Assembly: GCA_963728995.1 (NCBI GenBank)
Contig: CAVSMD010000004.1
Span: 682,001 to 746,000 of the forward strand
DNA length: 64,000 nt
Direction: 5' to 3'
From: FEN-1219 sp963728995
GTDB taxonomy: Bacteria; Pseudomonadota; Gammaproteobacteria; Steroidobacterales; Rariloculaceae
The notes under the pieces were generated by a model. The model saw only the letters and a program-made list of their open reading frames with translations, searched no databases and was not told where the DNA came from. A program made the position numbers and the translations under genes. Positions 39,885-49,406 of this stretch are shown one piece after another; position 1 is the first letter of the stretch, and each line of letters begins with the position of its first letter.

Positions 39885-40782
39885 TCACTCCGACCGACGC
39901 CGAGCGCGCGGATGCGCCTGATCGTAGACCTCGGCCAAGTGCTGGAAGTCGAGGTGAGTATAGATCTGGGTCGTCGACAAGCTCGCGTGTCCCAGCATCT
40001 CCTGCACGGCCCGCAGATTGCGGCTCGACTCGAGCACGTGGGTGGCGAACGAGTGCCGCAGCATGTGCGGATGCACGCCGGTCGGCGCGCCCTGGCGCCT
40101 GGCCCACTCGTTGACGCGCTGCTGCACGGTGCGGGGGCTCACGCGCGCGCCGCGCCGCGACAGGAACAGCGCGAGCTCGCCGGCACGCGCGAGCTCGGGG
40201 CGCACCGCGAGCCAGTCGCGCGAGCGCCGCCAACGCCTGCTTGCCGACCGGCACGATCCGCGCCTTGCTGCCCTTGCCGACGACGCGCACCGTGCGATCG
40301 GCCGCATCGACGTCACCGAGGTTCAGGCTCACGAGCTCCGCGAGCCGCAAGCCCGACGAATAGAACAGCTCGAGGATCGCGCGGTCCCGCAACGTCAGCG
40401 GATCGTCGCCGCTGATCGCGAGCAGGCTCGCGACCTGATCGGCGTCGAGCGTCGCGGGCAACCGGCGCGGCGGCTTCGGCGCCTGCACGTGCACGCCGGC
40501 GTTCGCTTTCACGACGCGCGTCTCGACGAGGTAGTTCAGGAACGTTCGCACGGCGGACAGGCGGCGCGCGACGCTGCGCGCGCCCAGGCCGCGCCGGTGG
40601 CTCTCGGCAGCGAAACGCCGCACCGCGTACGAATCGAGCGCCGCGAGCGAAGCGATCTGCTCGCGCTCGCAGAACTCGAGCAGCGCATTCAAATCGCGCG
40701 TATACGCCGTGACGGTGTGCGGCGACAACCGGCGCTCGGTGGAAAGCCGCGCGAGGAACGCCATCAGCTCTTGCCGCCCCAC
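39885..40782 (-). CDS. xerC: tyrosine recombinase XerC (one frameshift)
   Basis: Resolves chromosome dimers at dif with XerD. N-terminal SAM-like domain LSPHTVTAYTRDLNALLEFC, then GLRLAELVSLNLGDVD (catalytic Arg). One extra base near 40218 leads to HPHMLRHSFATHVLE (His-x-x-Arg) and GHASLSTTQIYTHLD (His, Tyr nucleophile). All five catalytic residues are present after correction; length 298. Start taken as GTG 40782, two bases from the DUF484 stop; ATG 40764 is an alternative. The dapF-DUF484-xerC order is conserved in gammaproteobacteria. Confidence 0.94.
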
Positions 40783-40783
40783 G

Positions 40784-41501
40784 TCAGAGCCGCTCGCGCG
40801 ACAGCGCAACGGCCAGCAGCTCGCCGAGCCGCGCCAGGAAGTCCATGCGCTTGCCGGGATGGAAGTGATCCGGATCGCGGCTGCCGATCACCATGAACCC
40901 GAGGCTCGAGTCCGCGCCGAGCGGCACGAACGCCGCGGAGCTCACGACGTCTGCGTCGCGCTCGAAGATGTTCTTCTGTCGCTCGCGCAGCGGGCCGCAG
41001 CGCGGCTTGGCCGCGCGCAGGAACGTGGCGAACGGTCGAACGTCGACGTCGTCGAGCGTCAGCCGTTTCACGAACCCCTCGCGCACGGCCGTGGCCGGCG
41101 CCGCCGGAAACAGCACGAGCACCGCGCGCTCGGCGGCGAAGTCCTCGCGCAAGCTCGTCTCGAGCTGCTCGAGGCGCGCCGGCAAGCTCGCGGCGCGCAT
41201 GAGCTTGAGCGCGAGCTGGTGAATCTTCTCGACGAGCGCGTCGTTCTGCTTCGCGACGGCCACGAGATCCTTGAACTGGCGCTCGAGCTGTGCGTTCCGC
41301 TGACGCAGCACGGCGACCTGGCGCTCGACGAGCGAGATCGCGGTGCCGCCCGTGCGATGCGGCAGCTTCAAGGAGAGCAGCAACAGCGGGTGACGCTCGA
41401 AGAAGTCGGGATGGCTCTTCAGGTAATCCGCAATCGAGTTCCTCGGCAAACGTCTCGCCTGCCGCCGTCCCGACGGCCGCACCGCCTTGTGGTTGACTCA
41501 T
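40784..41501 (-). CDS. DUF484 family protein (one frameshift)
   Basis: Starts MSQPQGGAAVG at 41501, overlapping the dapF stop; an extra base near 41440 shifts into IADYLKSHPDFFERHPLLLLSLKLPH, the DUF484 hallmark. A coiled coil (VERQVAVLRQRNAQLERQFKDL) is followed by a GAF-like C-terminal domain (SSAAFVPLGADSSLGFMVIGS). Corrected length 238. Always found between dapF and xerC; function unknown. Confidence 0.92.
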
Positions 41502-42326
41502 AGCTCGATGTAACCCTCGTACACGGCCGTAGTGGGGCCAGTTTGCCACAGTGGCGAGCCCGGTCCAGGCCAACTGACCGTGAGTACCCCACCCGGCAGG
41601 CCGACCTCGACCTCCGCCGCGAGCTGGCCCCAGCGGCGCCCGACGGCCACGGCGGCCGCGGCGCCGGTGCCGCAGGCGAGCGTCTCGCCGACGCCGCGCT
41701 CGTAGACGCGCAACCGAATGCGCCGCTCGCTCTCGCGCTGCATGAAGCCCACGTTGACGCTGCTGCGGAAAGCTCGGGTGGCGCTGCAACGCGGGGCCCA
41801 GCTCGCCGACCGGCGCCGTATCGACCGACTCGACGGGGATCACGACGTGCGGGTTGCCCATCGACACCGCGCCGAACTCGACGGCCTGCCCCGTCGACGT
41901 CGAGGCGGTAGCGGTCGCGCTCCTGGTCGGTGACGAACGGCAGCGCCGCGGGCCGGAAGTCGGGCACCCCGAGCTCGACGCTGACCTCGTCCGGCCGACA
42001 GCACCTTGGCCGCGATCGGCGCCGGCGGGGCTGACGAGCGTGAGCTCGCTACCGAAGCGCGGCGCCAGAAACCGCGCGAGGCAGCGGACGCCGTTGCCGC
42101 ACTGCTCGACCTCGCCGCCATCGGCGTTGAAGACGCGGTAGCTCGCGTCCCCGCCCGCCGGCCGATCGCGCGCGGATCAGCAAGCAGCTGATCGAACCCC
42201 ACGCCGCGCCGGCGATCGGCCCACCGCCGCACGAGCTCCGGCGTCAGGCGGCGGTCGATCGGCCGGCCAGTCGACGACCATGAAGTCGTTGCCGAGGCCG
42301 TTCATCTTCGTGAACGCGAGCTGCAT
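41498..42326 (-). CDS. dapF: diaminopimelate epimerase (seven frameshifts)
   Basis: Interconverts LL- and meso-DAP. Start MQLAFTKMNGLGNDFMVVDW at 42326. The rest must be read across seven single extra bases (about 42254, 42186, 42160, 42020, 41996, 41892 and 41775): LTPELVRRWADRRRGVGFDQLL, YRVFNADGGEVEQCGNGVRCLARF (first catalytic Cys), PDFRPAALPFV, VSMGNPHVVI, then FMQRESERRIRLRVYERGVGETLACGTGAAA in parts (second Cys). Corrected length 273, normal, and the frame arithmetic closes exactly. The most error-dense gene here. Confidence 0.9.
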
Positions 42327-42422
42327 GGTGGTTGGCAATGCGTGCAGGTTAGGGATTAATGTCGCGGCCAGTCGCCGCGCCCGAGTCGCCGTGGGGCCGA
42401 AACCGCGAAAGAGGCAATTATA

Positions 42423-43914
42423 GTGGATTCCATCTGGTCGAAGCCGCCCCGGCTGTTCCGCGATCTGCGCGAGTTCCTCGCGCACCTCGACGCTCGCGGC
42501 GAGCTCAAGACGATCACGGCACCGGTGAGCCCGGCGCTCGAGATCACGGAGATCTCGCGGCGCGTGCTGGCCAAGCGGGGGCCGGCGCTCCTGTTCACTC
42601 AGGCGAGCCCCCGCGGCATTCGCGTGCTCGCGAACCTGTTCGGCACCGAGGAGCGCGTGGCCGCGGCGATCGGCGCCGATAGTCGCGAGGCACTCACGGA
42701 GCTCGGCCGGTTGCTCGCGGCGCTGCGGGCACCCCAGCCGCCCCGCAGCATCGCCGAGGCCTGGCGGGCGTTGCCGCTACTGAAGGAGATCTTGAACATG
42801 GCGCCGCGCTCGGTTCGCAGCGCCCCGTGCCAGGAAGAGGTCATGGAAGGGCCGGCCGTCGATCTCGCCGACTGGCCGATTCAGACCTGCTGGCCCGACG
42901 ACGCCGCACCGCTGCTGACCTGGGGCCTGACGACCACGCGCGGCCCGCTGCACGACCGGCAGAACCTCGGCATCTATCGCCAGCAGGTCATCGGCCGCAA
43001 CCGCGTGATCATGCGCTGGCTCGCGCACCGCGGTGGTGCAACCGACTACCAGGCGTTTCGCGAGCGCCACCCGCGCGAGCGGTTCCCGGTCGCCGTGAGC
43101 TTCGGCGCCGATCCGGCGACGATCCTGGCGGCCGTCACACCGATTCCGAACACGTTGTCGGAGTATGCGTTCGCCGGGCTGCTGCGCGGCCAACGCTCCG
43201 AGGTCGTGAAGTGCCTCGGCTCGGACCTCCTCGTGCCGGCGACGGCCGAGATCACGCTCGAGGGCTACATCGAGCCCGGCGACGAGGCGCCGGAAGGTCC
43301 GTTCGGCGACCATACCGGGTACTACAACGAGGTCGAACGGTTCCCCGTCATGACGATCGAGCGGATCACTCACCGCCGCGAGCCGATCTATCACACCACT
43401 TACACGGGACGGCCGCCCGACGAGCCCGCAGTGCTCGGCCTCGCCTTGAACGACGTGTTCGTGCCGATCTTGAAGACCCAGTTTCCGGAGATCGTCGACT
43501 TCTATCTGCCGAGCGAGGCCTGCTCGTATCGCGTCGCCGTCGTGAGCATCAAGAAGGAGTATCCCGGCCACGCCAAGCGCGTGATGTTCGGCATCTGGTC
43601 GTATTTGCGCCAGTTCATGTACACGAAGATCGTGATCGTCGTCGACGAGGACATCGACGCGCGCAACTGGGCCGACGTGCTCTGGGCGATCTCGACGCGC
43701 GTCGATCCGAAGCGCGACAGCACGTTCGTCGAGTCGACGCCGATCGACTATCTCGACTTCGCTTCGCCCGTCGCGGGCCTGGGCTCGAAGCTCGGCATCG
43801 ACGCCACGACGAAATGGCCGGGCGAGGTGGATCGAGCTATGGGGCCGACCGATCTCGATGCGCGCGGACGTCGTCGCCAAGATCGACGCGTTGTGGGCGC
43901 AACTCGGCCTGTGA
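42423..43914 (+). CDS. ubiD: 3-octaprenyl-4-hydroxybenzoate carboxy-lyase UbiD (one frameshift)
   Basis: Decarboxylates the ubiquinone precursor with prenylated FMN made by UbiX. From a GTG at 42423: FRDLREFLAHLDARGELKTI, ALLFTQASPRG, NLGIYRQQVIGRNRVIMRWL, GGYIEPGDEAPEGPFGDHTGYY-like metal and cofactor residues (here EGYIEPGDEAPEGPFGDHTG), YTGRPPDEPAVLGLALND and IKKEYPGHAKRVMFG. An extra base near 43840 hides the true end RADVVAKIDALWAQLGL. Corrected length 496. Diverges from dapF. Confidence 0.94.
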
Positions 43915-44018
43915 CGACCCGCGACGGCGTTGGAGATTTGTCATAAGCCTGTTACCTTATGGCGGCGCCGTTTGCACGCGCGAACAACAACGACAATTTC
44001 TGTCCCCCCGGAGAGCCC

Positions 44019-44667
44019 ATGCGACACATCCTGGTGACCAACGCCAAAGGCGGCTGTGGGAAGAGCACGATCGCCACGAGCCTCGCGGCCTATTTCGCTT
44101 CCGAAGGCTACGCGACGGCACTCGTCGACTACGATCCGCAGGCATCGGCGCTGACCTGGCTCGAGCAGCGCCCGGCGGACTACGCGCCGATCAGTGGCGT
44201 GCCAGGGTTCGAGACGGGGCTGCGAACGGTGCCGCGTAGCGCGGAGTTCGTGATCATCGATTCCCCCGCGGGCACCCGCGGCAAGGACTTGGCGGAGCTC
44301 GTTCGCAAGGCCGAGACGATCGTGGTGCCGGTGCTGCCGTCGCCGATCGACATCAAAGCCGCGGAGCGGTTCGTCGAGGAGCTGCTCGAGATCGGCAAGG
44401 TGGCCGAGAAGAAGGCCAAGGCGGCGCTGGTCGCGAACCGCGTCAAGGAGAACACGCTGATCTTCGAGGAGCTCGACGACGTGCTGTCGCGCCTCAAGGT
44501 GCCCGTATGTCGCGAGCTTCCGCGAAGCGCAGAACTACATCCGCGCCTATCAGCGTGGCCTCGGGATCCACGAGCTGCCGCCCTATCTCGCATGGCCCGA
44601 TTGGGAGCAATGGGATCCGCTGATCGAGTGGCTCGATTCGCGTCGCTCGCAGCCGAAGGCGAGCTAG
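44019..44667 (+). CDS. orphan ParA-family ATPase (one frameshift)
   Basis: Starts MRHILVTNAKGGCGKST at 44019 with GGAG upstream. Deviant Walker A KGGCGKST (residues 10-17), switch DYDPQASAL, Walker B FVIIDSPAGTRG and PVLPSPIDIKAAERF. An extra base near 44518 moves the frame to NYIRAYQRGLGIHELPPYLA and the end RSQPKAS. Corrected length 215, shorter than chromosomal ParA (about 260), with no ParB or parS nearby. Such orphan ParAs position diverse cargoes (chemoreceptors, pili, microcompartments). Which cargo is unknown. Confidence 0.88.
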
Positions 44668-44682
44668 CCGCCGGGTTGCGGG

Positions 44683-45426
44683 TCAGTGATTCGCGAGCCG
44701 ACGCTTCAGCTCCGCGACCTGCCGCCGACTGACGGGTAGCGGCTCGGGCTCGCCGCGCAACCGCAGAACGTAGCCTTCCTCGCCGATGCGCTCGAGCGCC
44801 TCGACGTGCGCGATCGCCACGAGCAGGCTGCGATGCGCGCGAACGAAGTCCCGCGCGAACTCTTCCTCGAGCTCGCGCAGCGACTCGTCGGTCAGGTCCT
44901 CGCCGCCCGGCATGGCGCACCGTCACGTACTTTTGGTCCGCCTCGAAGTAGCGGATGTCCCTGACCGGAATCAGCTTCAGCTCGTCGCGGACGCGGACCG
45001 CGACATGCTGCCGCGCGGCGAGCGGCACCGTGGGCGAGCTCAGGCGGTACAGCTGCGACGCGCTGAGCCGCGATGCGTGCTTCAGCGCCTCCTCGAGCCG
45101 CTCGCGGCGCACCGGCTTCAGCAGATAGCCGACCGCCTGCGCCTCGAACGCCTGCAGCGCGTATTCGTCGTAGGCGGTCGTGAACACCACGGCCGGCGGG
45201 TTGCTCGAGCGCGCCCAAATGGCGCGCCACTTCGATGCCCGTCATGCCCGGCATCCTGATGTCGAGCAGCACGACGGCCGGATCGAGCTTGCGGACGAGC
45301 GCGAGCGCGTCGACGCCGCTCGCGCACACGCCCGCCACATGACAGCCCGGCACCTCACTCGACGAGCCGCTGCAGCCGCTCGCGGGCCGGCAGCTCGTCG
45401 TCGACGATCAGCACGTTCAGCGGCAT
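44683..45426 (-). CDS. LytTR-family response regulator (three frameshifts)
   Basis: Receiver domain MPLNVLIVDDELPARERLQRLVE (acidic pair), then VVLLDIRMPGMTGIEVARHL (phospho-Asp), VVFTTAYDEYALQAF (Thr) and GYLLKPVRRERL (Lys), followed by a LytTR DNA-binding domain: VRDELKLIPVRDIRYFEADQKYVTV, FVRAHRSLLVAI and VSRRQVAELKRRL. Single extra bases near 45357, 45220 and 44926. Corrected length 246, the size of AlgR/LytR proteins. Its gene follows the sensor kinase gene by five bases. Confidence 0.9.
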
Positions 45427-45431
45427 GGCGT

Positions 45432-46588
45432 TCATTCGGTGTACGGAAAGCGAACCGTCACGCGATATTCGTCCGGCGACTGCTCGACGGTGAGCGTGCC
45501 GCGCGGGCCGTAAGCCAGCGCCAACCGCTGTCGAATGTTGTCGAGCGCGAGCCGATTGCCTTGGCGCTCCTGCACGGCGGCCCTCTCCGTCGCGACGGGA
45601 TTCGCCACCGTGATCTCGATCTCGCCGGCGGCCACGCGACCCGAGACCGTGACCGTGCCGCCGCGCTCGAGCGGCTCGATGCCGTGATAGATCGCGTTCT
45701 CGAGCAGCGGCTGGATCGTGAGCCCCGGCACCAGGGCGCGCATCGGCAGCTCGGCCACGTTCCAGGTCACATGGAGCCGCTCGCCGAGCCGCAGCGCCTC
45801 GATGCGCTGATAGATGCGCGTGAGCTCGAGCTCCTCTTTCAGCCGCAGCGGGCTGTGCGAATCGCGCAGCGTCGCGCGAAACAGGTCGGCCAGATCCTCC
45901 ACGGCCTCCTCGGCGCGCGCCGGATCGCTGCGCGTCAACGCCGCGATCGTGTTCATGCTGTTGAACAGGAAGTGCGGCCGAATGCGCGCCTGCAGGGCCT
46001 CGATCCGCGAGCCGCCTCCGCGCGCACGTGCGTTTGCCACTGGTGCGTGACGAAGAAATAGCGCAGCAGCAGCGCCGTGACGATCAACGAGATGCCCGCG
46101 TTGCGCAGCAGGAACGTCCAGCTCGCGCGCGGCGCGAGGGCCGCGTCGACGCTGGCCGCATCGAAGCCCGTGCCGAACCACAGCGCGAGCTCCGAGATCA
46201 CGAGCGTGTTCGCGACCAGCAGCAGGAACACGGCGAGCGAGCTGCGCGGCACCGTGAGCCGCTTGAGGCACGGGCGCGCGTAGCACAGCAGCGCCGCGCT
46301 CGTGAGACCGAGCCACTGCAGGAACATCGAGATCCGCGCGAGCTCCGTCAGAAATCCCGGCGTGGGCCGCGCGAGCGCAAGCGTCACGGCCAGAAGCTCG
46401 GCGACGAGCACCACGGCGAACACCATGCGTGTGGCGCAGAAGTCGGGAAGGAAGAAGTCGTCCCCCGACGCATCCAATCGCCCCGGGGCCGGCTCGGCCG
46501 CGCTGCGCTCGGGCGTTTCGAGAGCGGGCGGCGCTAGCGGCGCGCGGGCCGCGGCGGGCGGGCGCTCAGCCGCACCAGTCTTTGACAT
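45432..46588 (-). CDS. LytS-type sensor histidine kinase (two frameshifts)
   Basis: From ATG 46588: hydrophilic N-terminus, four membrane helices (about residues 50-160: MVFAVVLVAELLAVTLAL, ISMFLQWLGLTSAALL, LAVFLLLVANTLVISEL, LLRNAGISLIVTALLLRYFF), then, after two extra bases near 46010-46018, the His_kinase domain ALQARIRPHFLFNSMNT (phospho-His) and an HATPase region LTIQPLLENAIYHG, LALDNIRQRL. Corrected length 384. Resembles AlgZ/FimS and LytS; with the LytTR regulator it forms a two-component system. AlgZ-AlgR controls type IV pili in Pseudomonas, an analogy only. Start overlaps the DUF4124 gene. Confidence 0.88.
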
Positions 46589-47021
46589 CCGCCGCCGCCT
46601 TGGCACGGGCTTCGGCGACCTGCTTGTCGTCCAAGTACTCGCGCTCGCCTTTGTCGTTCGTGCGGAACAGGCGTCGCGAAACGTCGTAGCGCTGCTCGCG
46701 CTCGCGGGCGATCTCGCAGTTCTTCTGCCGCTCGGCTTGCAGCTGCGCGGCCGTGGGTCCTGCGGGTAGCGGCGCAGGCGCGTTCGGAGCTTCCGGCGGA
46801 GCGGCCGCGGGGCTCGTCGGTTTCGCCTGAGTGGCGCCGGCCGCCGGACGTTGTGAGGCGGCGTTGGCGTGGCTGGTCCCGACGGTGGTCACGTACACGG
46901 CGTTGTCGTTCTCCGGCCGATCGCTGTAGACGACGGTGCCATCGGCGGCTGTCGAACGATAGACCTCGGCCCCATGCGCGGCAGTGCCGAGCAATGCGAG
47001 TAGGACCAGGGACCGAGCCAT
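46566..47021 (-). CDS. DUF4124 domain periplasmic protein
   Basis: About 151 residues from ATG 47021 (GTG 47027 possible). Signal peptide SLVLLALLGTAAHGA, then EVYRSTAADGTVVYSDRPEN, the DUF4124 signature, an Ala/Pro-rich linker, and a charged helical C-terminus ending DVKDWCG. The lone C-terminal Cys and a Cys in KNCEIARER could form a disulfide. Function unknown; DUF4124 proteins are frequent in beta/gammaproteobacteria. Probably co-transcribed with the sensor kinase downstream (22-base overlap). Confidence 0.85.
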   Translation of the reverse strand: MARSLVLLALLGTAAHGAEVYRSTAADGTVVYSDRPENDNAVYVTTVGTSHANAASQRPAAGATQAKPTSPAAAPPEAPNAPAPLPAGPTAAQLQAERQKNCEIAREREQRYDVSRRLFRTNDKGEREYLDDKQVAEARAKAAADVKDWCG

Positions 47022-47245
47022 TTGCACTTCACTCTTCTCCGACGGACACCGACCGTTCGCGCGAGTGTAGCAGCGCCAGGCCAGGCGTCCCGTGACTCAA
47101 TTCGCCCTTTTGCGGGCCATTTCCCGCCGGGGCAGGGAAACATTAAGTCAAATCTTAGGTGCGGACCAGACCTGGCGATATGATCGCTTTTCTCGCTCGG
47201 TTCGTGAGAATCGGGGTTGGCCCTCGAACCCTGAAGGACGGTGCA

Positions 47246-47509
47246 ATGGACGACAAGAATTCGGCCCGGTTCAGCCTCGACGAGCTCGCTCGCCAGCTGG
47301 CCGCGTCGGTACCGCAGAACCTCAAGGTGCTCGGCCAGGACCTGGAGCGCAACTTCAAGACGTTGCTGCAGGCGGGCATCGAGCGCATGGAGCTCGTGAG
47401 CCGTGAGGAGTTCGACCTGCAGCGCGCCGTCCTGGAGCGCACCCGCGGCAAGCTCGAGGCCATGGAGGGCCGGCTCGCCGAGCTCGAAAAGGCCCTGTCG
47501 TCGAAATAG
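47246..47509 (+). CDS. ubiK: ubiquinone biosynthesis accessory factor UbiK
   Basis: 87 residues from ATG 47246 (GAAGGA upstream). FSLDELARQLAASVPQNL, DLERNFKTLLQAGIERMELVSREEFD and a C-terminal coiled coil (RTRGKLEAMEGRLAELEKAL) identify the BMFP/UbiK family (E. coli YqiC), partner of UbiJ in aerobic ubiquinone synthesis. Often next to comM/yifB, as here. The upstream 220 bases are non-coding and probably hold the promoter. Confidence 0.93.
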   Translation: MDDKNSARFSLDELARQLAASVPQNLKVLGQDLERNFKTLLQAGIERMELVSREEFDLQRAVLERTRGKLEAMEGRLAELEKALSSK

Positions 47510-47548
47510 CCGCCGCCGGTTCCGTGGCGCGCCGGCCAGGGACCCGGC

Positions 47549-49054
47549 GTGGCGCTTGCCTGCCTGTTGAGCCGCGGCCAGGCCGGGCTCGATGCCTACC
47601 CCGTCACCGTCGAGGTCCATCTGGCCGGCGGGTTGCCGGGCTTCGCCGTCACGGGTCTGCCGGCCGGCGCCGTGCGCGAGAGCAAAGACCGAGTCCGCGC
47701 GGCGATCGCGAGCTCGGGCTACACGGTGCCGGTCAGCAAGATCACGGCGCATCTCGGACCCGCGGACATTCCGAAGCAGGGCGGCCGCTTCGATCTGCCG
47801 ATCGCGCTCGGCGTGATCGCCGCGGATCGGCAGCCGCGCTGGTCGCTCGGGGCGCTCGAGTTCCTCGGTGAGCTCGCGCTGAACGGCGACCTGCGTCCGA
47901 TCACGGGAGCTCTGCCGGCGGTGCTCGCGGCGCAGAAGGCCGGCCGCGCGCTCGTGCTGCCGGCCGCGAACGCGGGCGAGGCCGCGCTCGTTCCGAGCGC
48001 CGAGGTGTACGTTGCGACGTCCCTGAAGCAGGTCGTGGAGCATCTATACGGTGAAGCGCCGTTGCCGCGCGTCACGGCCCGCGCCGAGCCGCTTCGCGAG
48101 GGCGGCGGCCCCGATCTCGCCGACGTTCACGGCCAGGCGTTCGCGAAGCGCGCGCTCGCCGTCGCCGCGGCCGGCGGCCATAACCTGCTCATGATCGGAC
48201 CGCCGGGCAGCGGCAAGAGCATGCTGGCGGAGCGGCTCGCCGGTCTGCTGCCGCCGCTGCGATATCAAGACATGCTGCGAGTCGCGAGCATCGCCTCCGT
48301 CGCCGGCGAGCTCGCCGCGGCGGAGCCGACACTCGCGCCGCCGTTTCGCGCACCGCACCACACGACGTCCGCTCAGGCGCTCGTCGGCGGGGGCACGCGC
48401 CCGCGCCCCGGTGAGATCTCGCTCGCGCACCGCGGCGTGCTGTTTCTCGACGAGCTGCCGGAGTTCTCGCGCGCGGCGCTCGAAGCGCTGCGCGAGCCGC
48501 TCGAGAGTGGTATCGCGCGGATCTCGCGCGTGCACGAGCAGCTCGCGTTTCCGGCGGAGTTCCAGCTCGTCGCCGCGATGAACCCCTGCCCTTGCGGCTT
48601 TCGCGGCGACGGCACCGACCGCTGCCATTGCTCGCCCGGCAAGCTCGAGCATTACGCCGGGCGAATCTCGGGCCCGCTGCTCGATCGGTTCGACTTGCAC
48701 ATCGAGGTGCCGCGCGTGGCGTTCGCGGACATCGTCGAGCCATCGCCCACGGGTGAATCCGCGCGCGTCCGCGAAAGCGTGACGGCGGCGCGCGACGCGC
48801 AGCTCGAACGCGGCGGCCGGTTGAACGCGCGCCTCGACGCGCGCGGGCTGTGGCGCGTCGTGAAGCTCGGACCCGAGCAGCGCGATCTCTTGAAGCGCGC
48901 GGCCGAGCGCTGGCAACTATCGGCGCGCAGCTCGCTGCGCGTGCTCAAAGTCGCGCGCACGATTGCCGACCTGGCCGACAGCGCGAGCGTTGCGCCGGAG
49001 CACGTGGCCGAGGCGTTGCAGCTGCGGTGTCGGGATCGCAGCGGCACACGTTGA
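47549..49054 (+). CDS. comM: ComM/YifB family Mg-chelatase-like AAA+ helicase
   Basis: 501 residues from GTG. N-terminal Lon-like domain (VTVEVHLAGGLPGFAVTGLP, VRESKDRVRAAI), Walker A MIGPPGSGKSMLAERL near residue 218, HHTTSAQALVGGG, Walker B GVLFLDELPEF, and a cysteine-rich MNPCPCGFRGDGTDRCHCS loop. ComM drives branch migration during natural transformation in Vibrio and Acinetobacter. Its presence beside a type IV pilus operon makes competence plausible. Intact. Confidence 0.95.
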   Translation: MALACLLSRGQAGLDAYPVTVEVHLAGGLPGFAVTGLPAGAVRESKDRVRAAIASSGYTVPVSKITAHLGPADIPKQGGRFDLPIALGVIAADRQPRWSLGALEFLGELALNGDLRPITGALPAVLAAQKAGRALVLPAANAGEAALVPSAEVYVATSLKQVVEHLYGEAPLPRVTARAEPLREGGGPDLADVHGQAFAKRALAVAAAGGHNLLMIGPPGSGKSMLAERLAGLLPPLRYQDMLRVASIASVAGELAAAEPTLAPPFRAPHHTTSAQALVGGGTRPRPGEISLAHRGVLFLDELPEFSRAALEALREPLESGIARISRVHEQLAFPAEFQLVAAMNPCPCGFRGDGTDRCHCSPGKLEHYAGRISGPLLDRFDLHIEVPRVAFADIVEPSPTGESARVRESVTAARDAQLERGGRLNARLDARGLWRVVKLGPEQRDLLKRAAERWQLSARSSLRVLKVARTIADLADSASVAPEHVAEALQLRCRDRSGTR

Positions 49055-49239
49055 CCTGGGCGGCGGTTGCCTGCGCCTGCACGCGACCGTGCGACGCTGG
49101 CCCTGCCGCCCAGCCACGCGGCCGCGGCACTCCCGCTTCGAGCGTTGACATAAGCCTCGTGCCAACGCGACGGCCGCAGCCCGCGCGCGGCGCACGCGCA
49201 ACACGATTGACAGGGTCGGCAAGCCGGCACCATCCTCTC
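49055..49239 (+). promoter_or_regulatory. non-coding region before the second riboswitch, possible promoter
   Basis: About 185 bases after comM without a gene. Two TTGACA hexamers (49145-49150 and 49207-49212) resemble -35 elements; I see no convincing -10 hexamer at the right spacing for either, so promoter placement is tentative. The second lies about 30 bases before the riboswitch core. Confidence 0.35.
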
Positions 49240-49330
49240 GCCGCACTGACAAAGGCACACCTTTCGAAAGAAGGGGCCGCAAAGCCACCGGTCTAACGGG
49301 AAACCTACGACAGCGGGGTTGCCAGCACGC
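49240..49330 (+). promoter_or_regulatory. GEMM-I (cyclic di-GMP-I) riboswitch upstream of the membrane/vWA operon
   Basis: Core elements in order: AAGGCACACC, the stem CCTTTC-GAAA-GAAGGG with a GAAA tetraloop, GCCGCAAAGCCACCGG, a short variable hairpin, then GACAGCGGGGTTGCC (tetraloop receptor). The same architecture as the pilM riboswitch but with a shorter P3 arm and some core substitutions. By eye the position equivalent to Vc2 G20 is still G, predicting c-di-GMP. No other gene starts between it and the membrane protein gene at 49407. Confidence 0.88.
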
Positions 49331-49351
49331 TCAGGCGGCTCCATGCCGCTC

Positions 49352-49405
49352 GTGTTCTCCCCGCGCCATCCCGAGACGGCGGCCGCACAGCCCGACGGGA
49401 GACAC
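49352..49405 (+). promoter_or_regulatory. predicted Shine-Dalgarno-sequestering hairpin (riboswitch expression platform)
   Basis: The ribosome binding site GGGAGA (49397-49402), five bases before the ATG, is exactly complementary to TCTCCC at 49356-49361. Pairing extends outward with one bulged base: GTGTTCTCCC (49352-49361) with GGGAGACAC (49397-49405). Formation of this hairpin would hide the ribosome binding site; the riboswitch ends about 20 bases upstream, so ligand binding could control access. No terminator-like U-tract is present, which favours translational control. Confidence 0.6.
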
Positions 49406-49406
49406 C

